A DNA stretch of 62,545 bases from Methylophaga sp. (GCA_011053005.1 DRHW01000025.1:1-62545), one strand, 5' to 3'. Positions 41,643 to 51,480 are shown, numbered from the stretch's first letter. Notes: generated by a model from the letters alone, not told the origin. Made by a program: numbers and translations.

Positions 41643-42206
41643 TTAGAGTCCGCCTTTTAACAAGGGTAGAACAAGCATGCTCAATAGCTGTAAACCCAGA
41701 ATGGCGATAAGGGGAGATAAGTCTAAACCACTCATGGCAGGTAAGCGTCGGCGAATCGGTCTTAACAATGGACCATTCATTCGGCTTAGTAACGGTGATA
41801 TAGGATTATTACTATGCGGTTGCACCCAACTTAATATCACTTCAACGATAATGCTGGCACAAAATAGCGTAATAAAAAGTGAGAAAACATCAGCCAGTGT
41901 CAAACGAATAATAACAACGACATTCAATAAACTCGGTATGACAAGCGCCATAAGTAATAGTTTTAAAACCGCTAGCGCAAACAGTAAAACAATCGTCGCC
42001 GTATCCCAGCGGCCTACAGGAGGGATAAAACGTCTTAAAAACTTCACCGGTATTTGGGTCGCGCGAATAATTAACTGCACTAATGGATTATGATATTCCC
42101 AATGTGCCCACTGCATAATAATACGCAACGCAACGATGCCCATATAAAGGCCAAATAAAACCTCGATCAGGAATAAATAGGGCTGAACAAAATAACCGTT
42201 AGGCAT
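41643..42206 (-). CDS. yggT: YggT family membrane protein
   Basis: A 187-residue inner-membrane protein made of two tandem YggT units, each about 80 residues with two helices: VLFGLYMGIVALRIIMQWAHW and LLFALAVLKLLLMAL, then VFSLFITLFCASIIVEVILSWVQP. The family (CCB3/YggT) is linked with cell division and osmotic protection, but the precise function is unknown. Its start overlaps the proC 3' end by eight bases. Confidence 0.9.
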   Translation of the reverse strand: MPNGYFVQPYLFLIEVLFGLYMGIVALRIIMQWAHWEYHNPLVQLIIRATQIPVKFLRRFIPPVGRWDTATIVLLFALAVLKLLLMALVIPSLLNVVVIIRLTLADVFSLFITLFCASIIVEVILSWVQPHSNNPISPLLSRMNGPLLRPIRRRLPAMSGLDLSPLIAILGLQLLSMLVLPLLKGGL

Positions 42207-43032
42207 CGTCTTCTCCTAGTTGATCGGCTAATTCACGTGCACGCAAAGCCGCGGCAACCAAGGCATTTTCAAATAAACTGCGAATACCGCCATCTTCAAG
42301 TTCACTTAAAGCACGTTCAGTTGTTCCGCCTGGTGAGGTCACTTGTTCACGTAATGTTTTTGTTGTTTCATCGCTTTCTAGCGCCATTTTTGCGGCACCA
42401 AATGCCGTTTGCAAACAAAGCAAGCGTGCAGATTTGGCATCGAGTCCCATTTCTGCGGCAGCAAATTCCATTGCTTCCATAATAAGGAAGAAATACGCTG
42501 GACCACTACCAGATAATGCGGTAACAGCATCCATTTTTGCTTCATCATCGACCCATAATGCAAGCCCCACAGCACGAAGTATGGATTCAGCCAATTCATG
42601 TTGTTGCGTGCTGACATAATCATTAGCGGTCAGTGCGGTAGCGCCAGCTTGTACTAAAGACGGCGTATTAGGCATGGCACGTACAATGGCAACTTCTTCT
42701 TGTTCTAGCCATCGTGCGATATCATCAATACGAATGCCTGCGGCGATTGAGATCAGTAAGGTATCTGCGCGCCAATGTGGAGCCAATTGGCGTACAACAG
42801 ATTGTAATTGTTGAGGTTTGACAGCCAATATTAATACATTTGCAGCCTTAGCCGCTTCAATATTGCTACTATAAGTGTGAACAGGATATTTTTCTGTCAG
42901 TGCTTGTAAACAAAGCGGTTCAGCATCTGATACATGAATATGATGAGGATTAAAACCATCAGAAATTAGCCCGCCAATTAGGCTGCGCGCCATATTTCCA
43001 CCACCAATAAATGTAATGTTGCAGTCTTTCAT
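42199..43032 (-). CDS. proC: Pyrroline-5-carboxylate reductase
   Basis: ProC reduces pyrroline-5-carboxylate to proline with NAD(P)H. The 277-residue protein opens with ITFIGGGNMARSLIGGL, a Rossmann GxGxxA-like motif, then has VKPQQLQSVV near 72, RAMPNTPSLVQAGATAL near 120 and the catalytic domain signature ALSGSGPAYFFLIMEAM near 172. ATG 43032 (MKDCNIT) is preferred; ATG 43044 is four codons upstream. It sits in the conserved yggS-proC-yggT string. Confidence 0.95.
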   Translation of the reverse strand: MKDCNITFIGGGNMARSLIGGLISDGFNPHHIHVSDAEPLCLQALTEKYPVHTYSSNIEAAKAANVLILAVKPQQLQSVVRQLAPHWRADTLLISIAAGIRIDDIARWLEQEEVAIVRAMPNTPSLVQAGATALTANDYVSTQQHELAESILRAVGLALWVDDEAKMDAVTALSGSGPAYFFLIMEAMEFAAAEMGLDAKSARLLCLQTAFGAAKMALESDETTKTLREQVTSPGGTTERALSELEDGGIRSLFENALVAAALRARELADQLGEDDA

Positions 43033-43112
43033 AATCAGTTCCATTTTGCCTTTAGGATGTATATTAGTTTACTTGTTATTGCTAACTGGATGTAAGTCGT
43101 TTGTGTGATTTA

Positions 43113-43796
43113 TCAACGTCTCTCACCAAAAAGAGCAGTGCCAATACGTACCATCGTACTGCCTTCTGCTATGGCTGTCGTCATATCTGCTGACATACCC
43201 ATTGATAAGGTATCCACAGAAGGATAAAGGTTAGCTAGTTCGATAAATAATTTGTGTGCTTGGTTCAATGAATGTTGTTGTTGCACGGGATCATCAGTGT
43301 TGGTTGGGATGATCATTAAGCCACGCAACTGTAGATTATTAAGTTGAGATATTTGTTCAGCTAAGCTAAATACATCTGCCGCTGCGATACCTGATTTAGT
43401 CACTTCATTATCAATATTAATCTGGATGCAAATATTTAATTTACCGATATTATTCGGACGTTGGTTGTTTAGACGTTGGGCTATCTTAAGACGATCAACT
43501 GTTTGTACCCAATCAAAATTGGCAGCGATATCTTTTGTTTTATTAGATTGAATTGGGCCAATAAAATGCCATTCAATACTGAGGTCTGCAAGCGAACTCA
43601 TTTTAACTAGGGCTTCTTGTAAATAATTTTCACCGAAACGACGTTGACCAGACTCCGCGACCTGTCGGATTATTTCTGCAGATTGAGTCTTGCTAACAGC
43701 GAGTAATTGCACTGAATTAGGCTTTATGCCTGCTTGATTTTCAGCAAGATTAATTGTTTCTATAATATGGTGTAGTTGATTATTTAACTCTGTCAT
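43113..43796 (-). CDS. yggS: YggS/PROSC family pyridoxal phosphate homeostasis protein
   Basis: YggS binds PLP and buffers its cellular level and amino acid balance. The 227-residue single-domain TIM barrel (alanine racemase fold) has the PLP lysine in LLAVSKTQSAEII near residue 32, FGENYLQEAL near 54, EWHFIGPIQSNKTKDIA near 75 and LSMGMSADMTTAIAEGSTMVRIGTALFGER at the end. It is divergent from pilT and upstream of proC, as in Pseudomonas. Confidence 0.95.
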   Translation of the reverse strand: MTELNNQLHHIIETINLAENQAGIKPNSVQLLAVSKTQSAEIIRQVAESGQRRFGENYLQEALVKMSSLADLSIEWHFIGPIQSNKTKDIAANFDWVQTVDRLKIAQRLNNQRPNNIGKLNICIQINIDNEVTKSGIAAADVFSLAEQISQLNNLQLRGLMIIPTNTDDPVQQQHSLNQAHKLFIELANLYPSVDTLSMGMSADMTTAIAEGSTMVRIGTALFGERR

Positions 43797-43884
43797 GTTG
43801 CAAGCCTGTGATGAGCACGATACCTTTACGTTATAGACTGCCTGCTGAAGGTTGGACTAAAACTTAAAATGATTAGGAATATAC

Positions 43885-44922
43885 ATGGATATTACTGAAT
43901 TACTGACCTTTAGTGCAAAAAATAACGCTTCAGATCTACATATTTCGGCAGGTGAACCCCCAATGATTCGGGTCGATGGCGATATCCGTCGAATTAATGT
44001 GCCAGAACTCGATAACACCGAAGTGCGTACGATGGTGTACGACATCATGAATGATAAACAGCGTAAAGATTTTGAGGAATTTTTAGAGGCAGATTTTTCA
44101 TTTGAAATACCAGGTTTAGCCCGTTTTCGTGTTAATGCTTTTAATCAAAACCGTGGTGTGGCAGCGGTATTTCGAACGATTCCTTCAAAAGTATTGACTT
44201 TAGAAGAGCTCGGTGCACCTGATATTTTTAAAACGATTGCCGATAATCCACGAGGCATTGTGTTGGTGACCGGACCAACAGGATCGGGTAAATCAACGAC
44301 ATTGGCTGCGATGGTGGATTATAAAAATGATAAGTCAAATGAACATATTTTGACCATCGAAGATCCAATTGAATTTGTGCATAAAAGTAAAAAATGTCTG
44401 GTTAATCAACGAGAAGTTCATCGAGATACTTTGGGATTTAGTGAAGCCTTACGTTCCGCATTACGTGAAGATCCGGATATAATTTTAGTCGGTGAGTTAC
44501 GTGATTTGGAAACGATAGAGCTGGCATTGACGGCAGCTGAAACTGGCCATTTGGTTTTCGGTACCTTGCATACTTCATCTGCTGCCAAAACAATAGATCG
44601 CATCATTGACGTATTTCCTGCTGCAGAAAAATCAATGGTACGTTCAATGTTATCGGAATCACTGCGAGCCGTTATTTCACAGACCTTATTGAAAAAAATC
44701 GGGGGCGGACGTGTTGCTGCTCATGAAATAATGATCGGTACCGCGGCGATTCGTAACTTGATCCGTGAAGATAAAGTGCCTCAAATGTATTCGGCTATTC
44801 AAACTGGCGGTGCAGTGGGCATGCAAACATTAGATCAGTGCTTACAAGACTTAGTACGCCGTCAAAAAATAACTAAATCTGATGCACTGCCAATGGCAGT
44901 GAATAAAGACTTATTCCGCTAG
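43885..44922 (+). CDS. pilT: Type IV pilus retraction ATPase PilT
   Basis: PilT depolymerises type IV pili, driving twitching, DNA uptake and phage entry. The 345-residue protein has Walker A GPTGSGKSTTLAAM near 136, the Asp box ILTIEDPIEFVH near 163, Walker B LREDPDIILVGELRD near 194-208 and the His box GHLVFGTLHTSSAAKTIDRIID near 223. Its C-terminal AIRNLIREDK element for retraction is present. pilU follows after 6 bases. Confidence 0.97.
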   Translation: MDITELLTFSAKNNASDLHISAGEPPMIRVDGDIRRINVPELDNTEVRTMVYDIMNDKQRKDFEEFLEADFSFEIPGLARFRVNAFNQNRGVAAVFRTIPSKVLTLEELGAPDIFKTIADNPRGIVLVTGPTGSGKSTTLAAMVDYKNDKSNEHILTIEDPIEFVHKSKKCLVNQREVHRDTLGFSEALRSALREDPDIILVGELRDLETIELALTAAETGHLVFGTLHTSSAAKTIDRIIDVFPAAEKSMVRSMLSESLRAVISQTLLKKIGGGRVAAHEIMIGTAAIRNLIREDKVPQMYSAIQTGGAVGMQTLDQCLQDLVRRQKITKSDALPMAVNKDLFR

Positions 44923-44928
44923 GAGGAA

Positions 44929-46065
44929 ATGATGGATATCGTAACGATTCTTAAAGCCGCCGTTAAACATGATGCGTCAGATATTTTTATTACGGCAGGG
45001 CGTCCCGCTAGCTTAAAAGTTAATGCACGCCTAGCTACGCTGACTCAAGATGTTCTAACTGACGAAGAAGCAAGTGAGTTGGTTTTGAGCACGATGAGTG
45101 ATGATCAGAAAAGAATTTTTGAGCGCGACAAGGAATGTAATTATTCTATCAGTACGTCCGGAGCTGGTCGTTTCCGAGCCAGTGCGCTTTATCAGCGTAA
45201 TAAAATAGCAATGGTCTTGCGTCGAATTAAAGATCAAATTCCTACCATTGAAGAGTTACATGTTCCTGAAGTTATTAAAGAACTAGCTATGACAAAGCGC
45301 GGCATGATAATTTTTGTCGGCGGGACAGGGTCAGGTAAATCAACGACTTTGGCAGCCATGATTGGTTATCGAAATCAAAATAGTACTGGCCATATTCTCA
45401 CCATTGAAGACCCTATTGAATTTGATCATAAGCATGCGGGTTGTGTGGTAACTCAACGTGAAGTAGGTATTGATACTGAATCCTATGAGATAGGCTTGAA
45501 AAACTCTTTACGACAAGCACCGGACGTGATTATGATCGGCGAAATTCGCGCCCAAGATACAATGGAATACGGAATTACTTTTTCTGAAACTGGGCACTTA
45601 TGTCTCTCAACCTTGCATGCCAATAATGCTAATCAGGCAATGGATCGGATTATTAACTTCTTTCCAGAGGAAAGGCATAAACAGTTATTGTTGGATTTAT
45701 CGCTAAATTTGAAGGCGGTCGTAGCACAACGGCTTATACCCAAAAAAGATGGAACAGGGCGTTGTGTAGCAGTAGAGGTGTTGATTAATACGCCTTTAGT
45801 AGCCGACTTAATTGAAAAAGGCAAAGTCACTGCAATTAAAGAGCTAATGAAACGGTCAGGTGAGTTAGGGATGCAAACGTTTGATCAATCAATATATAAG
45901 CTATACTTGGCTAATGAAATTACTTATGAAGAGGCTTTAAAAAATGCAGATTCAGAAAATGAAGTACGCTTGATGATTAAGTTGGGCTCGGATGCTGGTG
46001 GGATTCTTGATAATAGTATGGCGTTAGAATCAAATGATGGTAGTAATAATACCTTTCGGGTATGA
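44929..46065 (+). CDS. pilU: PilT-like accessory retraction ATPase PilU
   Basis: PilU is a PilT paralogue that works with PilT in forceful pilus retraction. The 378-residue sequence has Walker A GGTGSGKSTTLAAMIGYRN near 132, Asp box ILTIEDPIEFDH, Walker B LRQAPDVIMIGEIRAQD near 193 and the His box GHLCLSTLHANNANQAMDRII. The longer acidic C-terminal tail is typical of PilU. AGGAGG precedes the start. No other pil genes are nearby, so the pilus apparatus is encoded elsewhere. Confidence 0.95.
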   Translation: MMDIVTILKAAVKHDASDIFITAGRPASLKVNARLATLTQDVLTDEEASELVLSTMSDDQKRIFERDKECNYSISTSGAGRFRASALYQRNKIAMVLRRIKDQIPTIEELHVPEVIKELAMTKRGMIIFVGGTGSGKSTTLAAMIGYRNQNSTGHILTIEDPIEFDHKHAGCVVTQREVGIDTESYEIGLKNSLRQAPDVIMIGEIRAQDTMEYGITFSETGHLCLSTLHANNANQAMDRIINFFPEERHKQLLLDLSLNLKAVVAQRLIPKKDGTGRCVAVEVLINTPLVADLIEKGKVTAIKELMKRSGELGMQTFDQSIYKLYLANEITYEEALKNADSENEVRLMIKLGSDAGGILDNSMALESNDGSNNTFRV

Positions 46066-46198
46066 TATCTCGTACGAGTACGTGTTGAAAAATATAAAAA
46101 ATTTGTAATAATTGTTACTGAAAATGGTAATGTAATATAAAAACTCAATCTTGAGATTGACTCGTGTAACTTTTTTGAATTGTAAAGGAAAACATTAA

Positions 46199-46999
46199 AT
46201 GAAAATATCAATGAAATTAACAGCAGTTGCACTTGCGGCTAGTTTACTAGCTGGTTGTGCAGGTCCAAATAAACAAGGTGATAGCAACTATTTGCTATGT
46301 TCTCTTGCTGGTGGTTTAGTAGGTGGTGGTCTTGCGGCGGCGGCTGGTGATTCTAGCGAAGCAGCATTCGGTGGCGCTGTTGTTGGTGCCGGTTTATCTT
46401 TATTACTATGCCCAAGCGAAGAAGAAGCAGCTCCAGCTGTTGTGGCTGAGCCAGTTGAAGCTGCACCTCTTGACTCTGATTCTGATGGCGTATTTGATGA
46501 TCAAGATATGTGTCCAAACACACCAGCAGGCGTTCAAGTTGATAGCGTAGGTTGCCCATTAGATACAGATAAAGATGGCGTTGCTGATTATAAAGATATG
46601 TGCCCAGGAACACCTTTAGGTACTGTTGTTGATGAAGCGGGTTGCCCATTAAAAGGTGAAAAAATCTTGTCTTTGACTGGCGTTAACTTTGCATTCGACA
46701 AAGCAGTTTTAACTCCTAATGCAGAAACAGTGCTTGAAGAAGCGGTTACACTGTTGAAAAACTCAGATTCAGTGATTGAAGTACGTGTAGAAGGTCACAC
46801 TGATAGCGTTGGTGCTGAAGCTTATAACCAAAAATTGTCACAAGAACGTGCAGAAGCAGTGGTTGCATACTTAGTATCTCGTGGCGTGAAAGAACGTAGC
46901 TTAAAAGCTGTTGGTATGGGCGAAACTTCACCAGTAGCTGATAACACTACTGCTGATGGTCGTGCTGAAAACCGTCGTGTTGATTTCGTTGTTGAATAA
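46199..46999 (+). CDS. OmpA-like peptidoglycan-binding lipoprotein with calcium-type repeats
   Basis: A 266-residue outer-membrane lipoprotein precursor: signal peptide with lipobox LLAGC near residues 16-20, a glycine-rich stretch (LAGGLVGGGLAAAAGD) resembling a membrane-inserting helix, two thrombospondin type-3 repeats (DSDSDGVFDDQDMCPNTP and DTDKDGVADYKDMCPGTP) with calcium ligands, and an OmpA C-terminal domain (VEGHTDSVGAEAYNQKLSQERA, near 199-220, GRAENRRVDFVV at the end) for peptidoglycan. It is monocistronic with a 130-base AT-rich leader and a strong terminator. Confidence 0.92.
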   Translation: MKISMKLTAVALAASLLAGCAGPNKQGDSNYLLCSLAGGLVGGGLAAAAGDSSEAAFGGAVVGAGLSLLLCPSEEEAAPAVVAEPVEAAPLDSDSDGVFDDQDMCPNTPAGVQVDSVGCPLDTDKDGVADYKDMCPGTPLGTVVDEAGCPLKGEKILSLTGVNFAFDKAVLTPNAETVLEEAVTLLKNSDSVIEVRVEGHTDSVGAEAYNQKLSQERAEAVVAYLVSRGVKERSLKAVGMGETSPVADNTTADGRAENRRVDFVVE

Positions 47000-47049
47000 A
47001 ACACGTTAAGGTAATATCTACTCCGTTAATCGGAGTAGGTTATTAAATA

Positions 47050-47082
47050 AAAAAAGCCCCAATCTTTGATTGGGGCTTTTTT
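47050..47082. terminator. Bidirectional intrinsic terminator between ompA-like gene and ycgL
   Basis: A 15-bp perfect stem (47050-47064 with 47068-47082) closes a three-base loop; the A-tract on one side and T-tract on the other make it work on both strands, stopping the lipoprotein gene and the convergent ycgL-family gene. Confidence 0.93.
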
Positions 47083-47125
47083 ATGTGCGAAATAAAAGTT
47101 CTGGTTTAGCTGTATGTTTATATAG

Positions 47126-47404
47126 TTAGTGTTTGTATTTTGCAGGCTCTTTAAAATCAATAACGCTGGCGATGGGAGGAGGAATCTGAACATGAAAGCC
47201 TTTTGATTGTAAATCCTTAATGACTGTGTTGACATTTTCGCGTGCTAATTTACGTTCTGGCGTTAATGCTATCTCCATAACAAAAATAGGCTCTTTGCCC
47301 ATTGAGTCATATAAAGCTTGCGGTACGTTTGAGAAATCATCTTTTTGAGTGATGTAGATATATAGCTCGGCTTTACGGCTGCTTTTATAGATATATGCGT
47401 TCAT
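47126..47404 (-). CDS. ycgL: YcgL-domain protein
   Basis: The 92-residue cytoplasmic protein matches the YcgL family: MNAYIYKSSRKAELYIYI at the start, KDDFSNVPQALYDSMG near 27-42, and ALTPERKLARENVNTVIKDLQSKGFHVQIPPP at the centre. YcgL is of unknown biochemical function, found in most gammaproteobacteria. It is the last gene of a leftward string OsmC-like, DUF885, VOC, ycgL. Confidence 0.88.
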   Translation of the reverse strand: MNAYIYKSSRKAELYIYITQKDDFSNVPQALYDSMGKEPIFVMEIALTPERKLARENVNTVIKDLQSKGFHVQIPPPIASVIDFKEPAKYKH

Positions 47405-47415
47405 GTGTGGGGGTC

Positions 47416-47808
47416 TTATGAGATAGGTGGGTGATAAATAATTTGGACGAGGGTACCAGCAGGATCATAACAATAAAAACTACGTGCGCCATCTCGGTGA
47501 GTCCGGGGAGGCTGTCTTGTGATGATTTTATGATGATTTAAAAATGCGAACCATTGATCAACTTGCTCCGGGGTTTTGATTATAAAGCCAATATGATCTA
47601 GCTTTTGAGCGCCACTACTATCAAATTCGACGCTGGCACGGTGCAAAGCAAGATTATCGTTACCAGAGGTGAGGTACACGTTATTCGTATCAGGACGCCA
47701 TTCAACTTGCATCCCGAGTAGCTCAACATAAAAATGCTCACAGACTTCAAGATCATGGACATAGAGTGCGACATGACGCATGCCTGCGGTGGCTGGTGGC
47801 CGCTTCAT
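47416..47808 (-). CDS. VOC superfamily (glyoxalase/dioxygenase-like) protein
   Basis: The 130-residue single-domain protein has two beta-alpha-beta-beta-beta modules: MRHVALYVHDLEVCEHFYVELLGMQVEW near residue 10 and LDHIGFIIKTPEQVDQW near 70, ending RSFYCYDPAGTLVQIIYHPP. The H and E positions that bind metal in glyoxalase-type members are present in part (RHVAL; HIGF). The substrate is unknown. ATG 47808 (MKRPPATAG) overlaps the DUF885 stop as ATGA. Confidence 0.82.
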   Translation of the reverse strand: MKRPPATAGMRHVALYVHDLEVCEHFYVELLGMQVEWRPDTNNVYLTSGNDNLALHRASVEFDSSGAQKLDHIGFIIKTPEQVDQWFAFLNHHKIITRQPPRTHRDGARSFYCYDPAGTLVQIIYHPPIS

Positions 47809-49451
47809 GCTTGTTCTCCAAATACTTGTTGGCAACATTTTAACCAAATGTTTTCGCCAAATTGATGCTGAATGACTAAGGGCAGAGCGATCGAGCCGTT
47901 CGATAATAATTTATCGTGAAAGGCTTTTAACTCGACATTATCAAGAGGGTTAACAATGTCACGTAAAGCATTTATCAGCGCCCAACCGACGGCATAACTC
48001 ATAGGAATAGTTGGCGATTGGCTGTACCAGCTTAGTTCTCCCATCGCTTGTTCGTGACTAAAACCGAGTGCGTCAACCATCTTTTGTGCCGCGTCAGTTA
48101 ATGAGAGTTTCTGGGTGTGAATTTCCACATCAATGATGATACGTAATGCTCGCCATAATCTATCACGTAGCATGATAATACGTTGACCTGGATGACGTTC
48201 AAACCCTTGTTCCAACATCATTTGTTCACAATAAAGTGCCCATCCCTCATATAAAGTGGCACTTGGGTTGAGTCTACGCAATAGCGCTGAACCCTCTGCC
48301 GATTGGTTAGCTGTGATAAATTGCAAATGATGGCCTGGCCATGCCTCATGAACACTTGTCTGACTAATTGCAGCAAAATTATGTTCTTTTAACTCAGCAT
48401 TATTTTGGGTCGGGGTGACATAGTAATAGCCCGTTTGTAAGGGATCAGCAATACTCGGATCTAAGTAAGCAGCAAAAGGGATTTGATGCTGTAAAAACGA
48501 GGGTGTAGCAATGACGTTGAGCACTTGTTTATCAGGCAGGCTGACTAGGTCTTGTATGCGTAAAAATGCCTCCGCTGCTGCCATTTCTTGTTGATAACTT
48601 GCAAGTAATTGGTCTGCAGAAGGATGTTGGTGCTGGATATCCGCTAAAGTCAGTGTGCTATTTGATAATTCATCTTTTAACAACTGCTGTGTTTGGTCGA
48701 ATAAGCGTCGGCCAAAAGCCTGTAGAGATTGGATATTAATGGGTAAAAAATGTTGTTGGTGTAATAAACGTTCAAAGTGTTCACGCCCACATGCAAAATC
48801 ACCTTTACTGTGCGAGGAAAGCGACTTTAAGTCTTCTACAAAATGTTCTAAGGCTATGCTTGCATCGGCAATAGCTTGTTCGATTTGCTCATCATTATTC
48901 AGCGCTTGTTTAACCAAAGGATGTTCGGACATATGTTGGCAATAATCAAGCCCAGCTTCGGCTTCCAGTAATGCCATTTTTAACCATTGAGGAGGCATAA
49001 TGGCAGGTGCGCTGTCTAAAAAAAGTTTAGCGTTTCGGAGGTGATCTGGTATCGCCATTAATCGTGACTTTAATGCATGATTAAAATCATTTACAGGCCT
49101 TAGAGTGAGTTGATCTAAGGCATTTATCGGCAAAAAACGGGTGGGGTCGCGATGACGCCAATCGTGATCCATTAAAGCATGATGTTCTAAATTAGCTTGG
49201 CTATATAATATTTGATAATTGATTTGGTGCTCGGCATCAAGGTCGTTGATGTTTATTTCATCTAAAGCAACCAGACATTTTTCATTGAGCACAATTTGAA
49301 TGCCAATCGTTTCATCATCAAATGTACTTAGTTTATCTGCATAATCATCAATGCCAGCATCTAATGCGGCTTCTGGATGCAGGCGACACCATGCTGCTAA
49401 ATAGCTTTGTTCGATGCGTTTGAAAGTATCTTGACTTGTTTTAGTCAACAT
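47805..49451 (-). CDS. DUF885-family zinc metallohydrolase
   Basis: A 548-residue, probably cytoplasmic protein, as no signal peptide is seen. The C-terminal half has the motif HEAWPGHHLQF near residue 365, an HExxPGHH variant typical of DUF885, plus LYEGWALYCEQMM near 402, giving a likely zinc site. The family relates to M32-like carboxypeptidases. The start at ATG 49451 overlaps the 3' end of the OsmC-like gene by 11 bases. Substrate unknown. Confidence 0.85.
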   Translation of the reverse strand: MLTKTSQDTFKRIEQSYLAAWCRLHPEAALDAGIDDYADKLSTFDDETIGIQIVLNEKCLVALDEININDLDAEHQINYQILYSQANLEHHALMDHDWRHRDPTRFLPINALDQLTLRPVNDFNHALKSRLMAIPDHLRNAKLFLDSAPAIMPPQWLKMALLEAEAGLDYCQHMSEHPLVKQALNNDEQIEQAIADASIALEHFVEDLKSLSSHSKGDFACGREHFERLLHQQHFLPINIQSLQAFGRRLFDQTQQLLKDELSNSTLTLADIQHQHPSADQLLASYQQEMAAAEAFLRIQDLVSLPDKQVLNVIATPSFLQHQIPFAAYLDPSIADPLQTGYYYVTPTQNNAELKEHNFAAISQTSVHEAWPGHHLQFITANQSAEGSALLRRLNPSATLYEGWALYCEQMMLEQGFERHPGQRIIMLRDRLWRALRIIIDVEIHTQKLSLTDAAQKMVDALGFSHEQAMGELSWYSQSPTIPMSYAVGWALINALRDIVNPLDNVELKAFHDKLLSNGSIALPLVIQHQFGENIWLKCCQQVFGEQA

Positions 49452-49860
49452 TGATGATTTCATAGTCATGCGTGATTTCAGCTGTTTTACCTAACATAAT
49501 AGTTGCGGAACAATACTTTTCTGTCGACAATTCTACCGCACGTTTCACTTGTGACTCTTTTAAATCTTTTCCGGTCACCTTGTAGTGGACATGAATTTTT
49601 GTAAATATTTTGGGGATTTCTTCGCTACGTTCACTGTCAATTTCAACGACACAATCACGAATATCTTGTCGTGCTTTTTTCAAAATCTGTACCATATCAA
49701 ATGAGGTGCAACCGCCCAATCCCAGCAATAACAGCTCCATTGGGCGCATTCCTGTTCCATGACCGCCCATTTCTTCTGGACCATCCATCACAATAGTATG
49801 TCCTGTACCTGACTCACCTAAGAACATGACATCTTCAACCCACTTCACTCTTGCCTTCAT
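49441..49860 (-). CDS. OsmC-like (YhfA type) protein
   Basis: The 139-residue protein has the OsmC fold marks MRPMELLLLGLGGCTSFDMVQILKKAR near residues 42-68 with the first redox cysteine, and KYCSATIMLGKTAEITHDYEII near 113-134 with the second. OsmC reduces organic hydroperoxides; YhfA-type relatives keep the cysteines, but activity is unproven. ATG 49860 (MKARVKW) gives family length. It is divergent from the crp-type gene, as in other gammaproteobacteria, where an OsmC gene often neighbours crp. Confidence 0.88.
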   Translation of the reverse strand: MKARVKWVEDVMFLGESGTGHTIVMDGPEEMGGHGTGMRPMELLLLGLGGCTSFDMVQILKKARQDIRDCVVEIDSERSEEIPKIFTKIHVHYKVTGKDLKESQVKRAVELSTEKYCSATIMLGKTAEITHDYEIINVD

Positions 49861-49983
49861 TATTTTGCACTCTAATATAAATAAATAAGAATGATTTTGC
49901 CATATTAGCTTACTTGAGGGCAGTGTTAGTTTATTATTAGGGATATATAACGTCGTGGATCCGATTATGTCCCAGGTAAAATC

Positions 49984-50637
49984 ATGGATTATTTGAAGCA
50001 CAAAGCAATAGAAGAAGGGTTAGCTGACTTTTTCCGTTGTTGCCATAGCAAACATTATTCAGCGAAGTCAGTATTGATCCGTCCAGGCGATGCCGCAAAT
50101 AGTTTGTATTATTTACGAGAAGGTTCGGTTGCCATTTCGATGGAAAATGAGCTCGGCGAAGAATTAATATTGGCCTATCTTAATCAAGGTGATTTTTTAG
50201 GGGAGGTAGGTTTATTTTCGGATGTTGCGGATCGCTCTGTAACTGTTCGAGCTAGAACAGACTGTAAAACCGAAGAAATCTCATATCAACAATTAAACCT
50301 GTTGTCAGAAACACAATTAAAAGCATGTTATCCCACCTTATTGCAGTTTCTTGCTGAGCAAATGGCTAGACGTTTATTATCCACAACAAGAAAAATGAGT
50401 GATTTAGTGTTCTTGGATGTTGCAGGTCGAGTAGAAGCGGCATTAAATGAGCTAGCATTGCAGCCTGACGCAATGAAACATGCTGATGGCATGCAAATTA
50501 AAGTGACAAGACAAGAGATTAGCAGAATGGTTGGCTGCTCTCGCGAAATGGCTGGCCGAGTTTTAAAACAATTACAAACTGACGGTGTGTTGTGGTCTCA
50601 TGGCAAAACCTTAGTGCTCTTTGATGATACCAAGTAA
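49984..50637 (+). CDS. crp: cAMP receptor-like transcriptional regulator (Crp/Vfr)
   Basis: A 217-residue CRP-family regulator. The cyclic-nucleotide pocket has GDFLGEVGLFSDVADRSVTVRARTDC near residues 68-94, close to the GEL/RSA(T)VRA signature of CRP. The dimer helix and the C-terminal helix-turn-helix (VTRQEISRMVGCSREMAGRVLKQL near 177-200) include the arginine-glutamate pair recognising TGTGA sites. ATG 49984 has CAGG upstream. The trpGDC-crp neighbourhood is the same as for Pseudomonas vfr. Confidence 0.93.
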   Translation: MDYLKHKAIEEGLADFFRCCHSKHYSAKSVLIRPGDAANSLYYLREGSVAISMENELGEELILAYLNQGDFLGEVGLFSDVADRSVTVRARTDCKTEEISYQQLNLLSETQLKACYPTLLQFLAEQMARRLLSTTRKMSDLVFLDVAGRVEAALNELALQPDAMKHADGMQIKVTRQEISRMVGCSREMAGRVLKQLQTDGVLWSHGKTLVLFDDTK

Positions 50638-50656
50638 GACTTGAACAACCTTTAGC

Positions 50657-51460
50657 CTAACTATTGAATAGCGTACTTAGTTCTAATCCCGGGTTTTCAG
50701 CGCGCATAAATATTTCACCGATTAAGAAACCATTCACGTGATGCTCACGCATTAACGCTACATCGGCCTGTGTATGAATGCCACTTTCTGTAATAACAGT
50801 ATGATTCTCAGGTATGCAGGCTAGTAAATCTAGTGTGGTATCGAGCGATGTTTCAAAAGTACTTAAGTTACGGTTATTAATTCCGATAAGTGGCAAATTC
50901 AAAAATAATGCCCGTTCCAATTCGGCAAGATTATGGACCTCTACTAACACATCCATATTGAGTTGCATTGCTAAATCGCTTAATTCAAGCAAACGTTGAT
51001 CATTTAAGGCAGACACAATGAGTAAAATACAATCTGCTCCAATCGCTCGCGCTTCAAATACTTGATAAGGATCGATAATAAAATCTTTACGAATAACCGG
51101 TAAAGAACATGCTGCACGTGCTTCTTGCAGATAAAATTCATGACCTTGGAAAAAATCGTGATCAGTTAATACCGACAAGCAGGCAGCGCCATGCTGTTCA
51201 TAACTTTTGGCAATTTCTGCAGGCACAAAATGTTCACGTAATAAGCCTTTACTGGGTGATGCTTTTTTAATTTCAGCAATAACTGCGGATTGTCCTGAAT
51301 TTATTTTAGCTTCAATGGCGGCGACAAAACCGCGAGGGGCATCGGCTTTTTCAGCCACTTCAATTAATTGAAGCTGGGTGACTTTTGCTTTGCGCTCAGC
51401 AATTTCTTCATATTTACGTTCAATGATTTTTTTGAGAATATCAGGCGTATCGGTCGTCAT
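50657..51460 (-). CDS. trpC: Indole-3-glycerol-phosphate synthase
   Basis: TrpC closes the indole ring of indole-3-glycerol phosphate in tryptophan synthesis. The 267-residue TIM-barrel protein has the catalytic block [19 protein letters not shown] near residue 60 with the acid and lysine, [12 protein letters not shown] near 95, [25 protein letters not shown] near 122, and the TPE/GIN block [12 protein letters not shown] near 191. It ends the trpGDC operon and converges with crp. Confidence 0.96.
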   Translation of the reverse strand: MTTDTPDILKKIIERKYEEIAERKAKVTQLQLIEVAEKADAPRGFVAAIEAKINSGQSAVIAEIKKASPSKGLLREHFVPAEIAKSYEQHGAACLSVLTDHDFFQGHEFYLQEARAACSLPVIRKDFIIDPYQVFEARAIGADCILLIVSALNDQRLLELSDLAMQLNMDVLVEVHNLAELERALFLNLPLIGINNRNLSTFETSLDTTLDLLACIPENHTVITESGIHTQADVALMREHHVNGFLIGEIFMRAENPGLELSTLFNS

Positions 51461-51480
51461 AATATAAAACCTTTTAAATG

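Noticed and set aside
46353-46649. Glutamine- and leucine-rich frame opposite the OmpA-like gene
   Set aside because: It arises from the codon pattern of the alanine- and glycine-rich lipoprotein on the plus strand.
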